From Candidatus Accumulibacter iunctus (lineage in GTDB: Bacteria; Pseudomonadota; Gammaproteobacteria; Burkholderiales; Rhodocyclaceae): 64,000 nt of DNA. Below the pieces are notes generated by a model, which worked only from the letters and a program-made list of their open reading frames with translations, made no database searches and was not told the DNA's origin. A program made the translations under genes and the position numbers. Positions 16,232 through 27,432 of the stretch are shown one piece after another (positions within the stretch are counted from its first letter, which is position 1; every line of letters begins with the position of its first letter). Location of the stretch: contig DDUX01000154.1 in the NCBI GenBank assembly GCA_002345025.1, positions 31,019 to 95,018 on the forward strand. Reading direction: 5' to 3'.

Positions 16232-17875
16232 ATGTCGCTACTGACCGAAGATTGGATGCCGGTTCGCTATCGTGATGGCTGCCGCGCTTGGGTCGCACCA
16301 AGCGAACTCGCCGATCCCCGCATCGTCGCCTTTGACGCCGATCGTGCCGATTTCAACGGCGCCCTCGTGCAGTTCGCGATTGCCCTCCTGCAGACCAGCA
16401 CCCCCGTGGTTGAGCCCGATGACTGGGACTTCTGGTTCGAGGATCCGCCCGATTCGGCGACCCTGACCGCTTGGTTTTCACCACTGGCGGCAGCTTTCGA
16501 GTACGACGGTGAAGGCGCGCGCTTCCTGCAGGATTTCGAGCTGAGGGCGGGGCGGGGCGTCTCGTTCGAAATCGCCGGCCTGCTCATCGAAGCGGCGGGA
16601 GAACAGTCGGTGCAGCGGAACACCGACCACTTCGTCAAGCACGGTCAGGTGGCGGGCATGTGTCCCCATTGCGCGTTGACAGCGCTGCTCACGCTGCAGA
16701 TCAACGCGCCAGCGGGTGGATCAGGCCACCGCACCGGACTGCGCGGCGGCGGGCCGCTGACCACTCTTGTCCTGTGCCATCCGCAGCGCAGTCTGTGGCA
16801 CGACCTCTGGCTCAACGTGCGTTCCCGCTCCGAGTTCCTCGCGTCTCAAGGCGACCCGCGCAAGGCGGCACCGCACTTTCGGTTTCCATGGCTCAGGGAG
16901 ATCGGCGCGATCCAGCCGGATGGTGGCGAGACCTCACCATTGCTCGTGCATCCGGACCATGTCTTCTGGGCGATGCCGCGCCGGATTCGGTTGGACCTGA
17001 CCGATACGGGCCTTGGCGATTGCGACCTCTGTGGCCGGCACTGCGACAGACTCATCCGGCGCTACGAAACGAAGAATCACGGCCTCAATTACAAAGGCCC
17101 CTGGAACCATCCGCTGTCGCCGTACTACGAGACCAAGGAAGGCTGGCTGCCGATTCATCCGCAGCCGGGCGGCATCGGCTACCGTCATTGGCTGGCGTGG
17201 GTCATGGGCGTAGCGACGCAACAAAAAGGCAGGCGGCCGGCAACCGTGGTCAGCCATTTCCTCGCGCACCTCTTTCCGCGCGCCAAGGGACAGCGTCGCT
17301 TGTGGGCCTTTGGTTTCGACATGGACAACATGAAGGCCCGCTGCTGGTACGAAGCGACGATACCGCTCTACGGACTGGCCGATTGTCAGCCCGAGGCGCA
17401 GCGGCAGGCGCAGGCGGAGGTGGGCCGCTGGCTTGCCGGAGCCGAACTGGCAGCGTCGTGCTTGCGCAGTGCGGTGAAGGAAGCCTGGTTCGGCAAGGAA
17501 GCCCGAGGTGACCTCAGCGCAGTCGAAGCAGGTTTCTGGAGCCGGACCGAGCCGGAGTTCTATCGGCAGCTCGAGTCGCTCATCACTTCCCTGCGCAGCG
17601 ATGGTGATGGCGACTCCCGGGTCGATCGCTTGCCGGTCCGGGCCGCTTGGCATCGGAATCTCATCGACACGTGCGAGAGCCTTTTTGATGGCGAGTTTGT
17701 CGGCGTCGCGGCGATCGAACGTCAGAACATGCGACGCGTGGTCAAGTCTTGGCACCGCCTGAGGGCAAACCTCAGGGGACCGGCCATTCGCAAAGCGCTA
17801 GGACTCCCGGACGCCGAAGGTCCTGGCACAAGCAACAAGGCCAAGGGTGCATCCGCAGCCCCGCGAGCATCCTGA
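16232..17875 (+). CDS. cse1: Type I-E Cascade large subunit Cse1 (Cas8e, CasA)
   Basis: 547 aa from ATG 16232 (purine-rich ribosome site; an open frame runs further upstream through the promoter, so that extension is rejected). It begins SLLTEDWMPVRYRDG, the usual Cse1 opening (LL...W.PV....G). Two Cys pairs are visible, MCPHCA near 143 and CDLCGRHC near 263, consistent with a zinc site found in some Cse1 proteins. The segment KNHGLNYKGPWNHPLSPYYE is a family hallmark. Cse1 recognises the PAM, helps melt target DNA and docks Cas3. First gene of the cse1-cse2-cas7-cas5-cas6e-cas1-cas2 operon. Confidence 0.95.
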   Translation: MSLLTEDWMPVRYRDGCRAWVAPSELADPRIVAFDADRADFNGALVQFAIALLQTSTPVVEPDDWDFWFEDPPDSATLTAWFSPLAAAFEYDGEGARFLQDFELRAGRGVSFEIAGLLIEAAGEQSVQRNTDHFVKHGQVAGMCPHCALTALLTLQINAPAGGSGHRTGLRGGGPLTTLVLCHPQRSLWHDLWLNVRSRSEFLASQGDPRKAAPHFRFPWLREIGAIQPDGGETSPLLVHPDHVFWAMPRRIRLDLTDTGLGDCDLCGRHCDRLIRRYETKNHGLNYKGPWNHPLSPYYETKEGWLPIHPQPGGIGYRHWLAWVMGVATQQKGRRPATVVSHFLAHLFPRAKGQRRLWAFGFDMDNMKARCWYEATIPLYGLADCQPEAQRQAQAEVGRWLAGAELAASCLRSAVKEAWFGKEARGDLSAVEAGFWSRTEPEFYRQLESLITSLRSDGDGDSRVDRLPVRAAWHRNLIDTCESLFDGEFVGVAAIERQNMRRVVKSWHRLRANLRGPAIRKALGLPDAEGPGTSNKAKGASAAPRAS

Positions 17876-17899
17876 TCACCCAGCACAGAGGAAGGAAAG

Positions 17900-18433
17900 A
17901 TGTCGATTCAATTCATTGGCAGCACACATGAGCCGACGCGAGTTGGACGCGTACTGTTTGACTGGTGGCATGGCCTCGAAGAAGATCACGCCAGCCGCGC
18001 GATCGTGCGGCGCGCGGCGTCCCCCACAGCGGTCGCACTGACTGGACCATATCAGCGGCTGTATCGTCGCCTGCTCAAAGCTGGCTGGCCGGCCGATGCG
18101 ACCGATGGGCAGGACGAGCGGCTGGCGGCGATTGTCGGGTTGCTGGCTCACGTCAGGGATGACACGGCACGTTCGAGTGGCGGTTCGCAATCGATCTCGG
18201 CAGCGATGAGTCAAAGGAGAACCGATCGCCCCCTGGTCAGCGAGCTGCGCTTTCGGCGCCTCCTCGAGTCGCCGGACTCCGACTCGCTGTTCACTGCGCT
18301 GCGCCGCGTGTTGCCATTGATGGACTACAGGATCGACGTGCTGGGGCTGGCCAACGACTTCTTCTACTGGGGCGATGCAGTAAGGAAGCGATGGGCGTAC
18401 GACTACCAGTGGCCAGAAGAAAAGAAAACCTGA
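17900..18433 (+). CDS. cse2: Type I-E Cascade small subunit Cse2 (CasB)
   Basis: 177 aa, all-helical, normal length. Recognisable parts are VLFDWWHGLEEDHASRAIVRRAAS near the N-terminus and LVSELRFRRLLES followed by LFTALRRVLPLMD near the C-terminus; the basic residues probably stabilise the displaced strand in the R-loop. Two copies are present per Cascade complex. Ribosome site GAGGAAGGAAAG directly before the ATG; 24 nt after cse1. Confidence 0.93.
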   Translation: MSIQFIGSTHEPTRVGRVLFDWWHGLEEDHASRAIVRRAASPTAVALTGPYQRLYRRLLKAGWPADATDGQDERLAAIVGLLAHVRDDTARSSGGSQSISAAMSQRRTDRPLVSELRFRRLLESPDSDSLFTALRRVLPLMDYRIDVLGLANDFFYWGDAVRKRWAYDYQWPEEKKT

Positions 18434-18492
18434 TATCGAGCAAGAGCCCGAATGACTGAGCAGTTTCTCGCATCCCATACAAGGAGCCACGA

Positions 18493-19557
18493 ATGTCCCG
18501 TTTTGTTCAGCTACACCTTCTGACCAACTATGCGCCCTCCAATCTCAACCGCGATGACACTGGGCGACCGAAGAATGCCCTCGTCGGGGATGCGCTCCGC
18601 TTGCGCATTTCCTCCCAGTGTCAGAAGCGCGCATGGAGAACTTCGGATGCCTTTGCAGGTGCGTTGGGCGATCACCTCGGCACGCGAACGAAGCGTCTCG
18701 GCAACGAGGCGTTTCAGGCCCTTTGCAACGCTGGGGTGCGCGAAGCAGATGCGCGCAAATGGAGTCGCATGATCGCCGGCTGTTTCGGAAAGCCGAAATC
18801 CGAGAAGAAGACCGATAATGATGAGGATCTCGAGATCGAGCAGCTCGCACACGTGAGCACCGACGAGCGGGCTGCGGTGCGGGAGTTGGTAGCAAAATGC
18901 GCGCAACGTGGCAGCGGACCGGAGGGGGAAGAGCTGTCGCTATTGCGCAAGCCTCGACACGACGTTGACATCGCAATGTTTGGACGCATGCTTGCCGATT
19001 CTCCGCAGTTCAATGTCGAAGCTGCCGTGCAGGTTGCGCACGCGATAACCGTGCACCGTTGCACCGTCGAGGACGACTACTTCAGTGCCATCGACGACCT
19101 CAACCGCGATGCGCCCAACGCCAGCCACATTGGTGAGCGCGGGTACGGAGCGGGATTGTTCTACCAGTATGTATGCATCAATAGAGAGCTGCTGTCTGAC
19201 AACCTCGGCTGCGACGGTGAGCTGACTGCCAGGGCGCTGGCGGCACTGGTGCATGCAGTGACCAAGGTCACGCCCAATGGTATGCAGAGCAGTTTCGCTT
19301 CGCGCGCGTACGCGAGCTACGTGCTTGGGGAAAAAGGCGATCAGCAGCCCCGTTCGCTTGCCGAGGCTTTCCTCCAGCCCATCAAGCCGACGGGTGACCG
19401 CGGCATGCTCGATTCGGCTATCGCGAAGCTCGAAACATGGCAGAAGCACTTCGACGACGTGTACGGTGCCTGCGCCGCCAGCCGCTACACGATCAACGTG
19501 GTCACGGGTGACGGGCGGCTGACCGACCTCGTTGCTTTCGTGCAGGCCGAACCATGA
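18493..19557 (+). CDS. cas7e: Type I-E Cascade backbone subunit Cas7e (Cse4, CasC)
   Basis: 354 aa. The start SRFVQLHLLTNYAPSNLNRDD with RLRISSQCQKRAWRTSD is the unmistakable Cas7e opening (family: H.L...P..NLNRD, ISSQ..KRA.R). Six copies form the helical crRNA-binding backbone. The internal stretch DNDEDLEIEQLAHVSTDER is acidic and probably a surface loop. Ribosome site AAGGAGCC. 59 nt after cse2; the stop overlaps the cas5e start. Confidence 0.96.
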   Translation: MSRFVQLHLLTNYAPSNLNRDDTGRPKNALVGDALRLRISSQCQKRAWRTSDAFAGALGDHLGTRTKRLGNEAFQALCNAGVREADARKWSRMIAGCFGKPKSEKKTDNDEDLEIEQLAHVSTDERAAVRELVAKCAQRGSGPEGEELSLLRKPRHDVDIAMFGRMLADSPQFNVEAAVQVAHAITVHRCTVEDDYFSAIDDLNRDAPNASHIGERGYGAGLFYQYVCINRELLSDNLGCDGELTARALAALVHAVTKVTPNGMQSSFASRAYASYVLGEKGDQQPRSLAEAFLQPIKPTGDRGMLDSAIAKLETWQKHFDDVYGACAASRYTINVVTGDGRLTDLVAFVQAEP

Positions 19558-20279
19558 CCGAGTTTCTGGTATTCCAGCTTCGCGCGCCGCTCGCATCCTG
19601 GGGCGAGCCCGCAGTTGGCGAGTACCGAGGCAGCCGCGAATACCCCGGCGAATCAGCGTTGATCGGCCTACTCGGGGCAGCTCTGGGTGTGCGAAGAGAT
19701 GACGAACCCGCACAGCAGCGGCTACGTGCGGGTTACGCCTTCGCCGTGGGTGTGCACGAGGCCGGAACGCTCATGCGCGATTACCATACGGCGCAGGTTC
19801 CCAGCCGAACGACACTGAAAGGACGCCCGCGTGTGACAAGAAGCGACGAGTTGTCGCCGTCTCGGCATGAGTTGAACACGATCCTGTCAACGCGAGACTA
19901 CCGGCAGGGCGCAGCGTGCATCGTCGCCATGCAGTCGATGCCGGACGCGGTGTACTCGCTGGCTGCCTTGGCAGAGGCTTTGCTCCAGCCACGTTTTGTA
20001 CTGTACCTCGGACGCAAGGCCTGCCCTCCGGCGGCGCCACTTTGTCCGCAGATCATAGCGGCCGACAATGCCCTCGCTGCGCTGCACTCGTACGGCATCG
20101 AGCTGGCTAGTCGCAACGGGGTGACGGTTCGTCGACTTGTGCGACTGGCTTGGTCGGAGCGTACGCTGGCGGGGGCCGAACCTGACCTCAGCGCGCCCCG
20201 TAAGGATCGCGTCATCCGCCGGGCAGCGTGGCAGTTCGGCGATCGTACGGAACACATCAAACTGCTTGCGGGAGCATGA
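19554..20279 (+). CDS. cas5e: Type I-E Cascade subunit Cas5e (CasD)
   Basis: 241 aa RAMP protein. It starts TEFLVFQLRAPLASWGEPAVGEYRGSREYPGESALIGLLGAALGV, matching the conserved Cas5e opening (L.L.GP..SWG......R.T...PSKS...GLL.AALG). It binds the 5' handle of the crRNA and caps the Cas7 backbone. Start overlaps cas7e by 4 nt (ATGA); stop overlaps cas6e by 4 nt. Confidence 0.95.
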   Translation: MTEFLVFQLRAPLASWGEPAVGEYRGSREYPGESALIGLLGAALGVRRDDEPAQQRLRAGYAFAVGVHEAGTLMRDYHTAQVPSRTTLKGRPRVTRSDELSPSRHELNTILSTRDYRQGAACIVAMQSMPDAVYSLAALAEALLQPRFVLYLGRKACPPAAPLCPQIIAADNALAALHSYGIELASRNGVTVRRLVRLAWSERTLAGAEPDLSAPRKDRVIRRAAWQFGDRTEHIKLLAGA

Positions 20280-20971
20280 ACATGTACTTCAGCTTGATCA
20301 CTGCCGCCGAAGGACGCGAGAGCGCCGCAGCGCACGAACGAATGCGAGCAGACGCCTACGCAGACCACCAGTGGCTGTGGCGCTTTTTCCGAACAGTTCC
20401 CGGGGGAAGCCGCGAGTTCCTGTTTCGCCGTCAGGACCGTGCAGACGCGCCCCGCTACTACGTGGTATCCCAGACTCAGCCGGACGGCGGCAATTCGGCG
20501 TGGAGCGTGCAGAGCCGCGAGTACGCACCGATCCTTCGCCCGGGAGACCAGCTTCAGTTCGACTTGCGTGCCAATCCCGTCGTTACCGTTACAGACGGCA
20601 ACCAGTCCAGACGCCATGATGTGGTGATGCATGGGAAGAAGCTGTTGCTGCAGCAGCGGGGTCTCAGCGCTTGGGCGCAGTGGAAGGAGAGCGACAAGCC
20701 GGCGCTTGCCGATCTAGTAAGGGACACATGCAGTACTTGGCTCGACCAACGTGCCGAGCGCTTGGGCTGCGAGATCGATCGCGACAGCCTCGCCGTAGAA
20801 GCATACGAGCAACATCGAGGGAAGGGGGAGAAGGTACAGTTCAGCACGGTGGATTTTTCAGGTGGACTCACCGTCGTCGAGCCGACGCGGATGCTTGATG
20901 CGCTATACCGCGGAGTCGGCCATGCAAAAGCCTTCGGTTGCGGGCTGCTGCTCGTACGCCGGTCTGCTTGA
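20276..20971 (+). CDS. cas6e: Type I-E crRNA endonuclease Cas6e (Cse3, CasE)
   Basis: 231 aa from ATG 20276, which overlaps the cas5e stop (ATGA); ATG 20282 is an alternative. The N-terminus MYFSLITA...DAYADHQWLWRFF places a His at residue 31 where Cas6e enzymes carry their catalytic His. The C-terminus VGHAKAFGCGLLLVRR is the conserved Gly-rich loop (GIG.GKAFGCGLLL). It cuts the repeat hairpin and stays bound to the crRNA 3' end. Being the dedicated processor of the I-E array, it makes the Cmx6 enzyme at 12096 redundant for this locus. Confidence 0.95.
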   Translation: MNMYFSLITAAEGRESAAAHERMRADAYADHQWLWRFFRTVPGGSREFLFRRQDRADAPRYYVVSQTQPDGGNSAWSVQSREYAPILRPGDQLQFDLRANPVVTVTDGNQSRRHDVVMHGKKLLLQQRGLSAWAQWKESDKPALADLVRDTCSTWLDQRAERLGCEIDRDSLAVEAYEQHRGKGEKVQFSTVDFSGGLTVVEPTRMLDALYRGVGHAKAFGCGLLLVRRSA

Positions 20972-21183
20972 ATGCCTCGCTCGCCGATCCAGTGTGAATG
21001 GGGTGGGGCCATCGCCGTACCAGGCGTTGGGTTTGGCGGCTGGCCTCGAGTGCGCGGTGTGGCCGGGTGGACGTCCGGGCGCTGCGGTGTTACGAGTGGA
21101 TGGCGGGGGACTCGGGGCACGCGGCGAACTGCTTGGCCGCTGGGTCGATCTGAGGGGCTTCGTCGGACGAGGAGTGTGGAAGC
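20972..21183. other. Unusual gap between cas6e and cas1
   Basis: 212 nt, while these genes nearly touch in most I-E operons. GC- and G-rich on the + strand. Open frames cross it but none shows a known protein pattern. It may have arisen by rearrangement or may contain an internal promoter for the adaptation genes; I saw no clear -35/-10 pair. Confidence 0.3.
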
Positions 21184-22387
<1,204 letters not shown>

Positions 22388-22476
22388 CAATTGGGATAAT
22401 GCTTCCTGCATGCCATGTTCTCGGTAGAAATGTCGATGGCTCATTTCCTTATACAAATCAGTCTGATAGACTAAGT
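22388..22476 (+). promoter_or_regulatory. CRISPR leader with IHF-like site
   Basis: 89 nt between cas2 and the first repeat, clearly AT-richer than the rest of the window. AATCAGTCTGATA at 22456-22468, ending 8 nt before the first repeat, matches the IHF consensus WATCARNNNNTTR at all but one defined position, in the place where IHF bends the I-E leader in E. coli to guide Cas1-Cas2. Transcription of the array should start here, but no well-spaced -35/-10 pair was found (TTGACA at 22384 and GATAAT at 22395 are only 5 nt apart). Confidence 0.6.
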
Positions 22477-25400
22477 GTGTTCCCCGCGCCCGCGGGGATG
22501 AACCGTCTGGATCCGTGCTGGAGAGTGCCGGAAGGGCGTGTTCCCCGCGCCCGCGGGGATGAACCGCGGTATGAACTCTGCATGGCCCAGGGTGAGAAGT
22601 GTTCCCCGCGCCCGCGGGGATGAACCGAACGTCGAGTTCTTCGGGATGCTGGCGCAGGCGTGTTCCCCGCGCCCGCGGGGATGAACCGCGATCGGCCAGC
22701 GCGGCCCACAGCCCCTCGAAGTGTTCCCCGCGCCCGCGGGGATGAACCGGCGCTCGCCCACTCCCTCCCCGGTGGGCTGGAGTGTTCCCCGCGCCCGCGG
22801 GGATGAACCGCGGCCGTGAGGCACCTCGGAATTTCTCAGGGTGTGTTCCCCGCGCCCGCGGGGATGAACCGCCGGGGGAGTCGCTTGGGTGTCCTGCTCC
22901 GGTCGTGTTCCCCGCGCCCGCGGGGATGAACCGGAGACGACCACGGGTGCCTTCACGGTTTATGTGTGTTCCCCGCGCCCGCGGGGATGAACCGCAGCAG
23001 AGCACCCTCGAGCGCCGCATCAACGAGTGTTCCCCGCGCCCGCGGGGATGAACCGCGACAACCCAGATTCAACACCACAAGCTGCGAGTGTTCCCCGCGC
23101 CCGCGGGGATGAACCGTGCACGGCATGAACCGCCCGAAATCATCAGCCGTGTTCCCCGCGCCCGCGGGGATGAACCGATTCGGCAGGGCCATGGCGTGCG
23201 TCGGATGGCGTGTTCCCCGCGCCCGCGGGGATGAACCGGTCAGGCTCCTGGGTGGTGGGTGGTGGTTGGTGTGTTCCCCGCGCCCGCGGGGATGAACCGT
23301 TCATGTCGGCGACAGCGGCGGCAACTGATCCGTGTTCCCCGCGCCCGCGGGGATGAACCGAATCCGTGGTCTCGATCGAGAATCGGCCGAGCGTGTTCCC
23401 CGCGCCCGCGGGGATGAACCGCCGAGGAACCGCCGGCCCATCAGCAGCGCGCCGTGTTCCCCGCGCCCGCGGGGATGAACCGTCCGGCGAGCCAGCACTG
23501 GTCGGTGCTGGGGTGTGTTCCCCGCGCCCGCGGGGATGAACCGATGACGAGCAACGGACACAAGGTCGCGCTGCTGGTGTTCCCCGCGCCCGCGGGGATG
23601 AACCGCCACGGTCGTTGATGGCCTGGTCCAGTTCCCAGTGTTCCCCGCGCCCGCGGGGATGAACCGTCGCTGCCAACGGCAACCTGATGGGCGAATACGT
23701 GTTCCCCGCGCCCGCGGGGATGAACCGAATCTGCACGGGGGATGGACAGCCAAGCGACTGTGTTCCCCGCGCCCGCGGGGATGAACCGCCAATCCACAAC
23801 GAGCGCAGTCTTGCCCGAGCGTGTTCCCCGCGCCCGCGGGGATGAACCGCCTGTCCCGTCGCTACCTGGTGGTGAGTCCGGGTGTTCCCCGCGCCCGCGG
23901 GGATGAACCGCGTGGCCCACGTCGTACCTTGATCCGCAGCAGGTGTTCCCCGCGCCCGCGGGGATGAACCGCCCGAGGAATCGGACTACTATGGACTAGG
24001 GCAGTGTTCCCCGCGCCCGCGGGGATGAACCGCGCTCGACGCTGATTTTTCACGGCGACCAGGGGTGTTCCCCGCGCCCGCGGGGATGAACCGTCGTACG
24101 GTACGGTTAACGGTACGGTCGTCTGGTGTTCCCCGCGCCCGCGGGGATGAACCGAAGGCAGAGCGCAAGCGGTACAGTCCAGATCCGTGTTCCCCGCGCC
24201 CGCGGGGATGAACCGGCGACGGTGATGGTGTTGGCGGTGGCGGACTGGTGTTCCCCGCGCCCGCGGGGATGAACCGGCGCTGATCGATACCACCGTCGCG
24301 CCGGTGGTGTGTTCCCCGCGCCCGCGGGGATGAACCGCACCTGTCCGCCCTATCCGTCGCGCAGCAGTAGTGTTCCCCGCGCCCGCGGGGATGAACCGAT
24401 GCCCGCCTCGTTGGCGCCGTAGTATTCGCCGTGTTCCCCGCGCCCGCGGGGATGAACCGCGATTCAGGATCTACGAGGACCGCATCAAAACCGTGTTCCC
24501 CGCGCCCGCGGGGATGAACCGTCGGCGCGATCTGCCCAAAAGTGGCGTCCTGCGTGTTCCCCGCGCCCGCGGGGATGAACCGGCCTCGACAGCCCGAACG
24601 GCCGCATCAAGGGAGTGTTCCCCGCGCCCGCGGGGATGAACCGTATCTCGGTGAGGTCGCGGGGTTGGGTGCCACGTGTTCCCCGCGCCCGCGGGGATGA
24701 ACCCAGGGAATACTTGACTAAGTGTGGAGGGTATTAGTGTTCCCCGCGCCCGCGGGGATGAACCGGTCGGCGTCCGTCTGCGGCTCAAGCCTGCGACGTG
24801 TTCCCCGCGCCCGCGGGGATGAACCTCGATGATGCAACGGCGTTCCGAATGCTCAAGCGTGTTCCCCGCGCCCGCGGGGATGAACCGCCGGAGATCGCAA
24901 CCGGATTGATTGCCGGCGCGTGTTCCCCGCGCCCGCGGGGATGAACCGGTCACCTTGTAGCCGCGCTGGACGACGTCGAAGTGTTCCCCGCGCCCGCGGG
25001 GATGAACCGTACGTTCCGCCGACGGGGAATGTCTGCGCTGTCGTGTTCCCCGCGCCCGCGGGGATGAACCGGCCATCAGGACGTTGTTGGTGATGCGGTA
25101 GACGTGTTCCCCGCGCCCGCGGGGATGAACCGATCGATCCCCCCTGCGGCTGGCTCGACTGGGCGTGTTCCCCGCGCCCGCGGGGATGAACCGCCCTCTT
25201 CAGCGGCGAAACCCCTGGCGCCGACGTGTTCCCCGCGCCCGCGGGGATGAACCGGAGCTTCCCGCGCGTGGCGTGTGCGGTACTGCGTGTTCCCCGCGCC
25301 CGCGGGGATGAACCGACCTTGGTCGTGTGGTTTTCGTCGGCGCCGCGGTGTTCCCCGCGCCCGCGGGGATGAACCGGATATCTGGCCAAGAACGGTGTAG

Positions 25401-27432
25401 GTGGTTTGGTGTTCCCCGCGCCCGCGGGGATGAACCGTCATCAATGGCGCTGGTCTGCAGATCAATTTTGTGTTCCCCGCGCCCGCGGGGATGAACCGGT
25501 GACGGTGATTTTGTGGTCTTCGGCCGGGCCGTGTTCCCCGCGCCCGCGGGGATGAACCGTGTTGGTAGAAATTGACTGCAGCGTGGCGGCTGTGTTCCCC
25601 GCGCCCGCGGGGATGAACCGTACTGTTTGCCGGTCTTGGCGGAAATTCCGTTTTGTGTTCCCCGCGCCCGCGGGGATGAACCCCCTTACGGGCTGGCGTG
25701 CCTTGGCGCTCCGGCGTGTTCCCCGCGCCCGCGGGGATGAACCGATCACGATCGTCGCGGCTCTGCTCGTGTTCACGTGTTCCCCGCGCCCGCGGGGATG
25801 AACCGAGGCTCAGCGTGTGTATCCGGGTCGGTCGGTCGTGTTCCCCGCGCCCGCGGGGATGAACCGGTCGGACCCATCGCTGTACGCATGTAATCGTAGT
25901 GTTCCCCGCGCCCGCGGGGATGAACCGCACTTCCCGGCCGCATGCACGACGCCGGTGTCGGTGTTCCCCGCGCCCGCGGGGATGAACCGGCGGCACATTC
26001 TGCGCCCGGCCGCAGAAGAAAGTGTTCCCCGCGCCCGCGGGGATGAACCGGTCTGGCTTGCCTGGGCGCTCCGGCTACGGGTGTGTTCCCCGCGCCCGCG
26101 GGGATGAACCGACGGCTGGATGATCGCCACGTCCGGCAACGTCGTGTTCCCCGCGCCCGCGGGGATGAACCGGTCGATTGGGCCGAGCGCAGCCAGTCCA
26201 AAGCGTGTTCCCCGCGCCCGCGGGGATGAACCGCACGGCCTCACCGAGATGCGCATCTACCAGATGTGTTCCCCGCGCCCGCGGGGATGAACCGCGCGTC
26301 GGCGCCTACGTCGAGACCAGCAAGCAGTGTTCCCCGCGCCCGCGGGGATGAACCGAAAATTGGCGGTGCCGTCATCGCTGTTGCTCCCGTGTTCCCCGCG
26401 CCCGCGGGGATGAACCGGCACGAATCGTGACCCGACGTGCTCACGCCGCCGTGTTCCCCGCGCCCGCGGGGCTGAACCGCTCGCACCAATCCGCCAACGG
26501 TGGCGCCGGCTGTGTTCCCCGCGCCCGCGGGGATGAACCGCCGCGCGCGCCGAATCGAGCCTGGCCACATACCGTGTTCCCCGCGCCCGCGGGGATGAAC
26601 CGTCCGCATCAGGGCGGCGGCTCATCGGCGGGAAGTGTTCCCCGCGCCCGCGGGGATGAACCGACGCGGCATGTCGCGCCAATCCTCGACACTGAGTGTT
26701 CCCCGCGCCCGCGGGGATGAACCGTCGAGATGGGCGCGAACTTGTACATGGGAACGAGTGTTCCCCGCGCCCGCGGGGATGAACCGAAATCCGGCGGCCC
26801 GGTCACACAGCGCCGATCGTGTTCCCCGCGCCCGCGGGGATGAACCGAAATCCGGCGGCCCGGTGACACAGCGCCGATCGTGTTCCCCGCGCCCGCGGGG
26901 ATGAACCGTCTTGCGAGCCCTTCCCGGTTTATGCATGCCCGTGTTCCCCGCGCCCGCGGGGATGAACCGGCGATTGTCTGGTCGAGGTCGACGTCGGGAT
27001 TGTGTTCCCCGCGCCCGCGGGGATGAACCGGTCATGAGGGCGTCTTCCATGTTGGCGAAGGCGTGTTCCCCGCGCCCGCGGGGATGAACCTGAGCCGGAC
27101 CAGCCGACCGCCGTGTGCCAGCCGTGTTCCCCGCGCCCGCGGGGATGAACCGCCCAGGGCGAGCAGCAGGGCGGCAAGGGTGGGGTGTTCCCCGCGCCCG
27201 CGGGGATGAACCATCAGCAGCAGGTCGCAGACGCGCACGATGCCCGTGTTCCCCGCGCCCGCGGGGATGAACCGGTGAATCGGGCATCGTCGAACAGCGC
27301 CGATTCGTGTTCCCCGCGCCCGCGGGGATGAACCGGGGTAGGCGATCTGTAGCGGCGCGGGGATGAACCGTACCGCGCGCGCATCGGGCTCATGCTCGGC
27401 GGCGTGTCCCCCGCGCCCGCGGGCAGGAACCG
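22477..27432 (+). CRISPR. Type I-E CRISPR array, 80 full repeats plus 2 degenerate
   Basis: The 29-nt repeat begins GTGTTCCCC, carries the inverted repeat CCCCGCG/CGCGGGG and ends ATGAACCG, the classical I-E form. I followed every unit: full repeats start at 22477, 22538, ... 27246, 27307. The 79 intervals between them contain 69 spacers of 32 nt, nine of 33 nt and one of 34 nt (25621-25654). A truncated repeat (27353-27370) and a degenerate terminal one (27404-27432) follow. Orientation is set by the leader and cas2 at the left and decay at the right, so the newest spacers are near 22506. Five repeats end in C, T or A instead of G (starting 24676, 24798, 25655, 27063, 27185); one (26451) has A to C at its position 22. 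Spacers 26787-26818 and 26848-26879 differ at one base. Confidence 0.99.
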
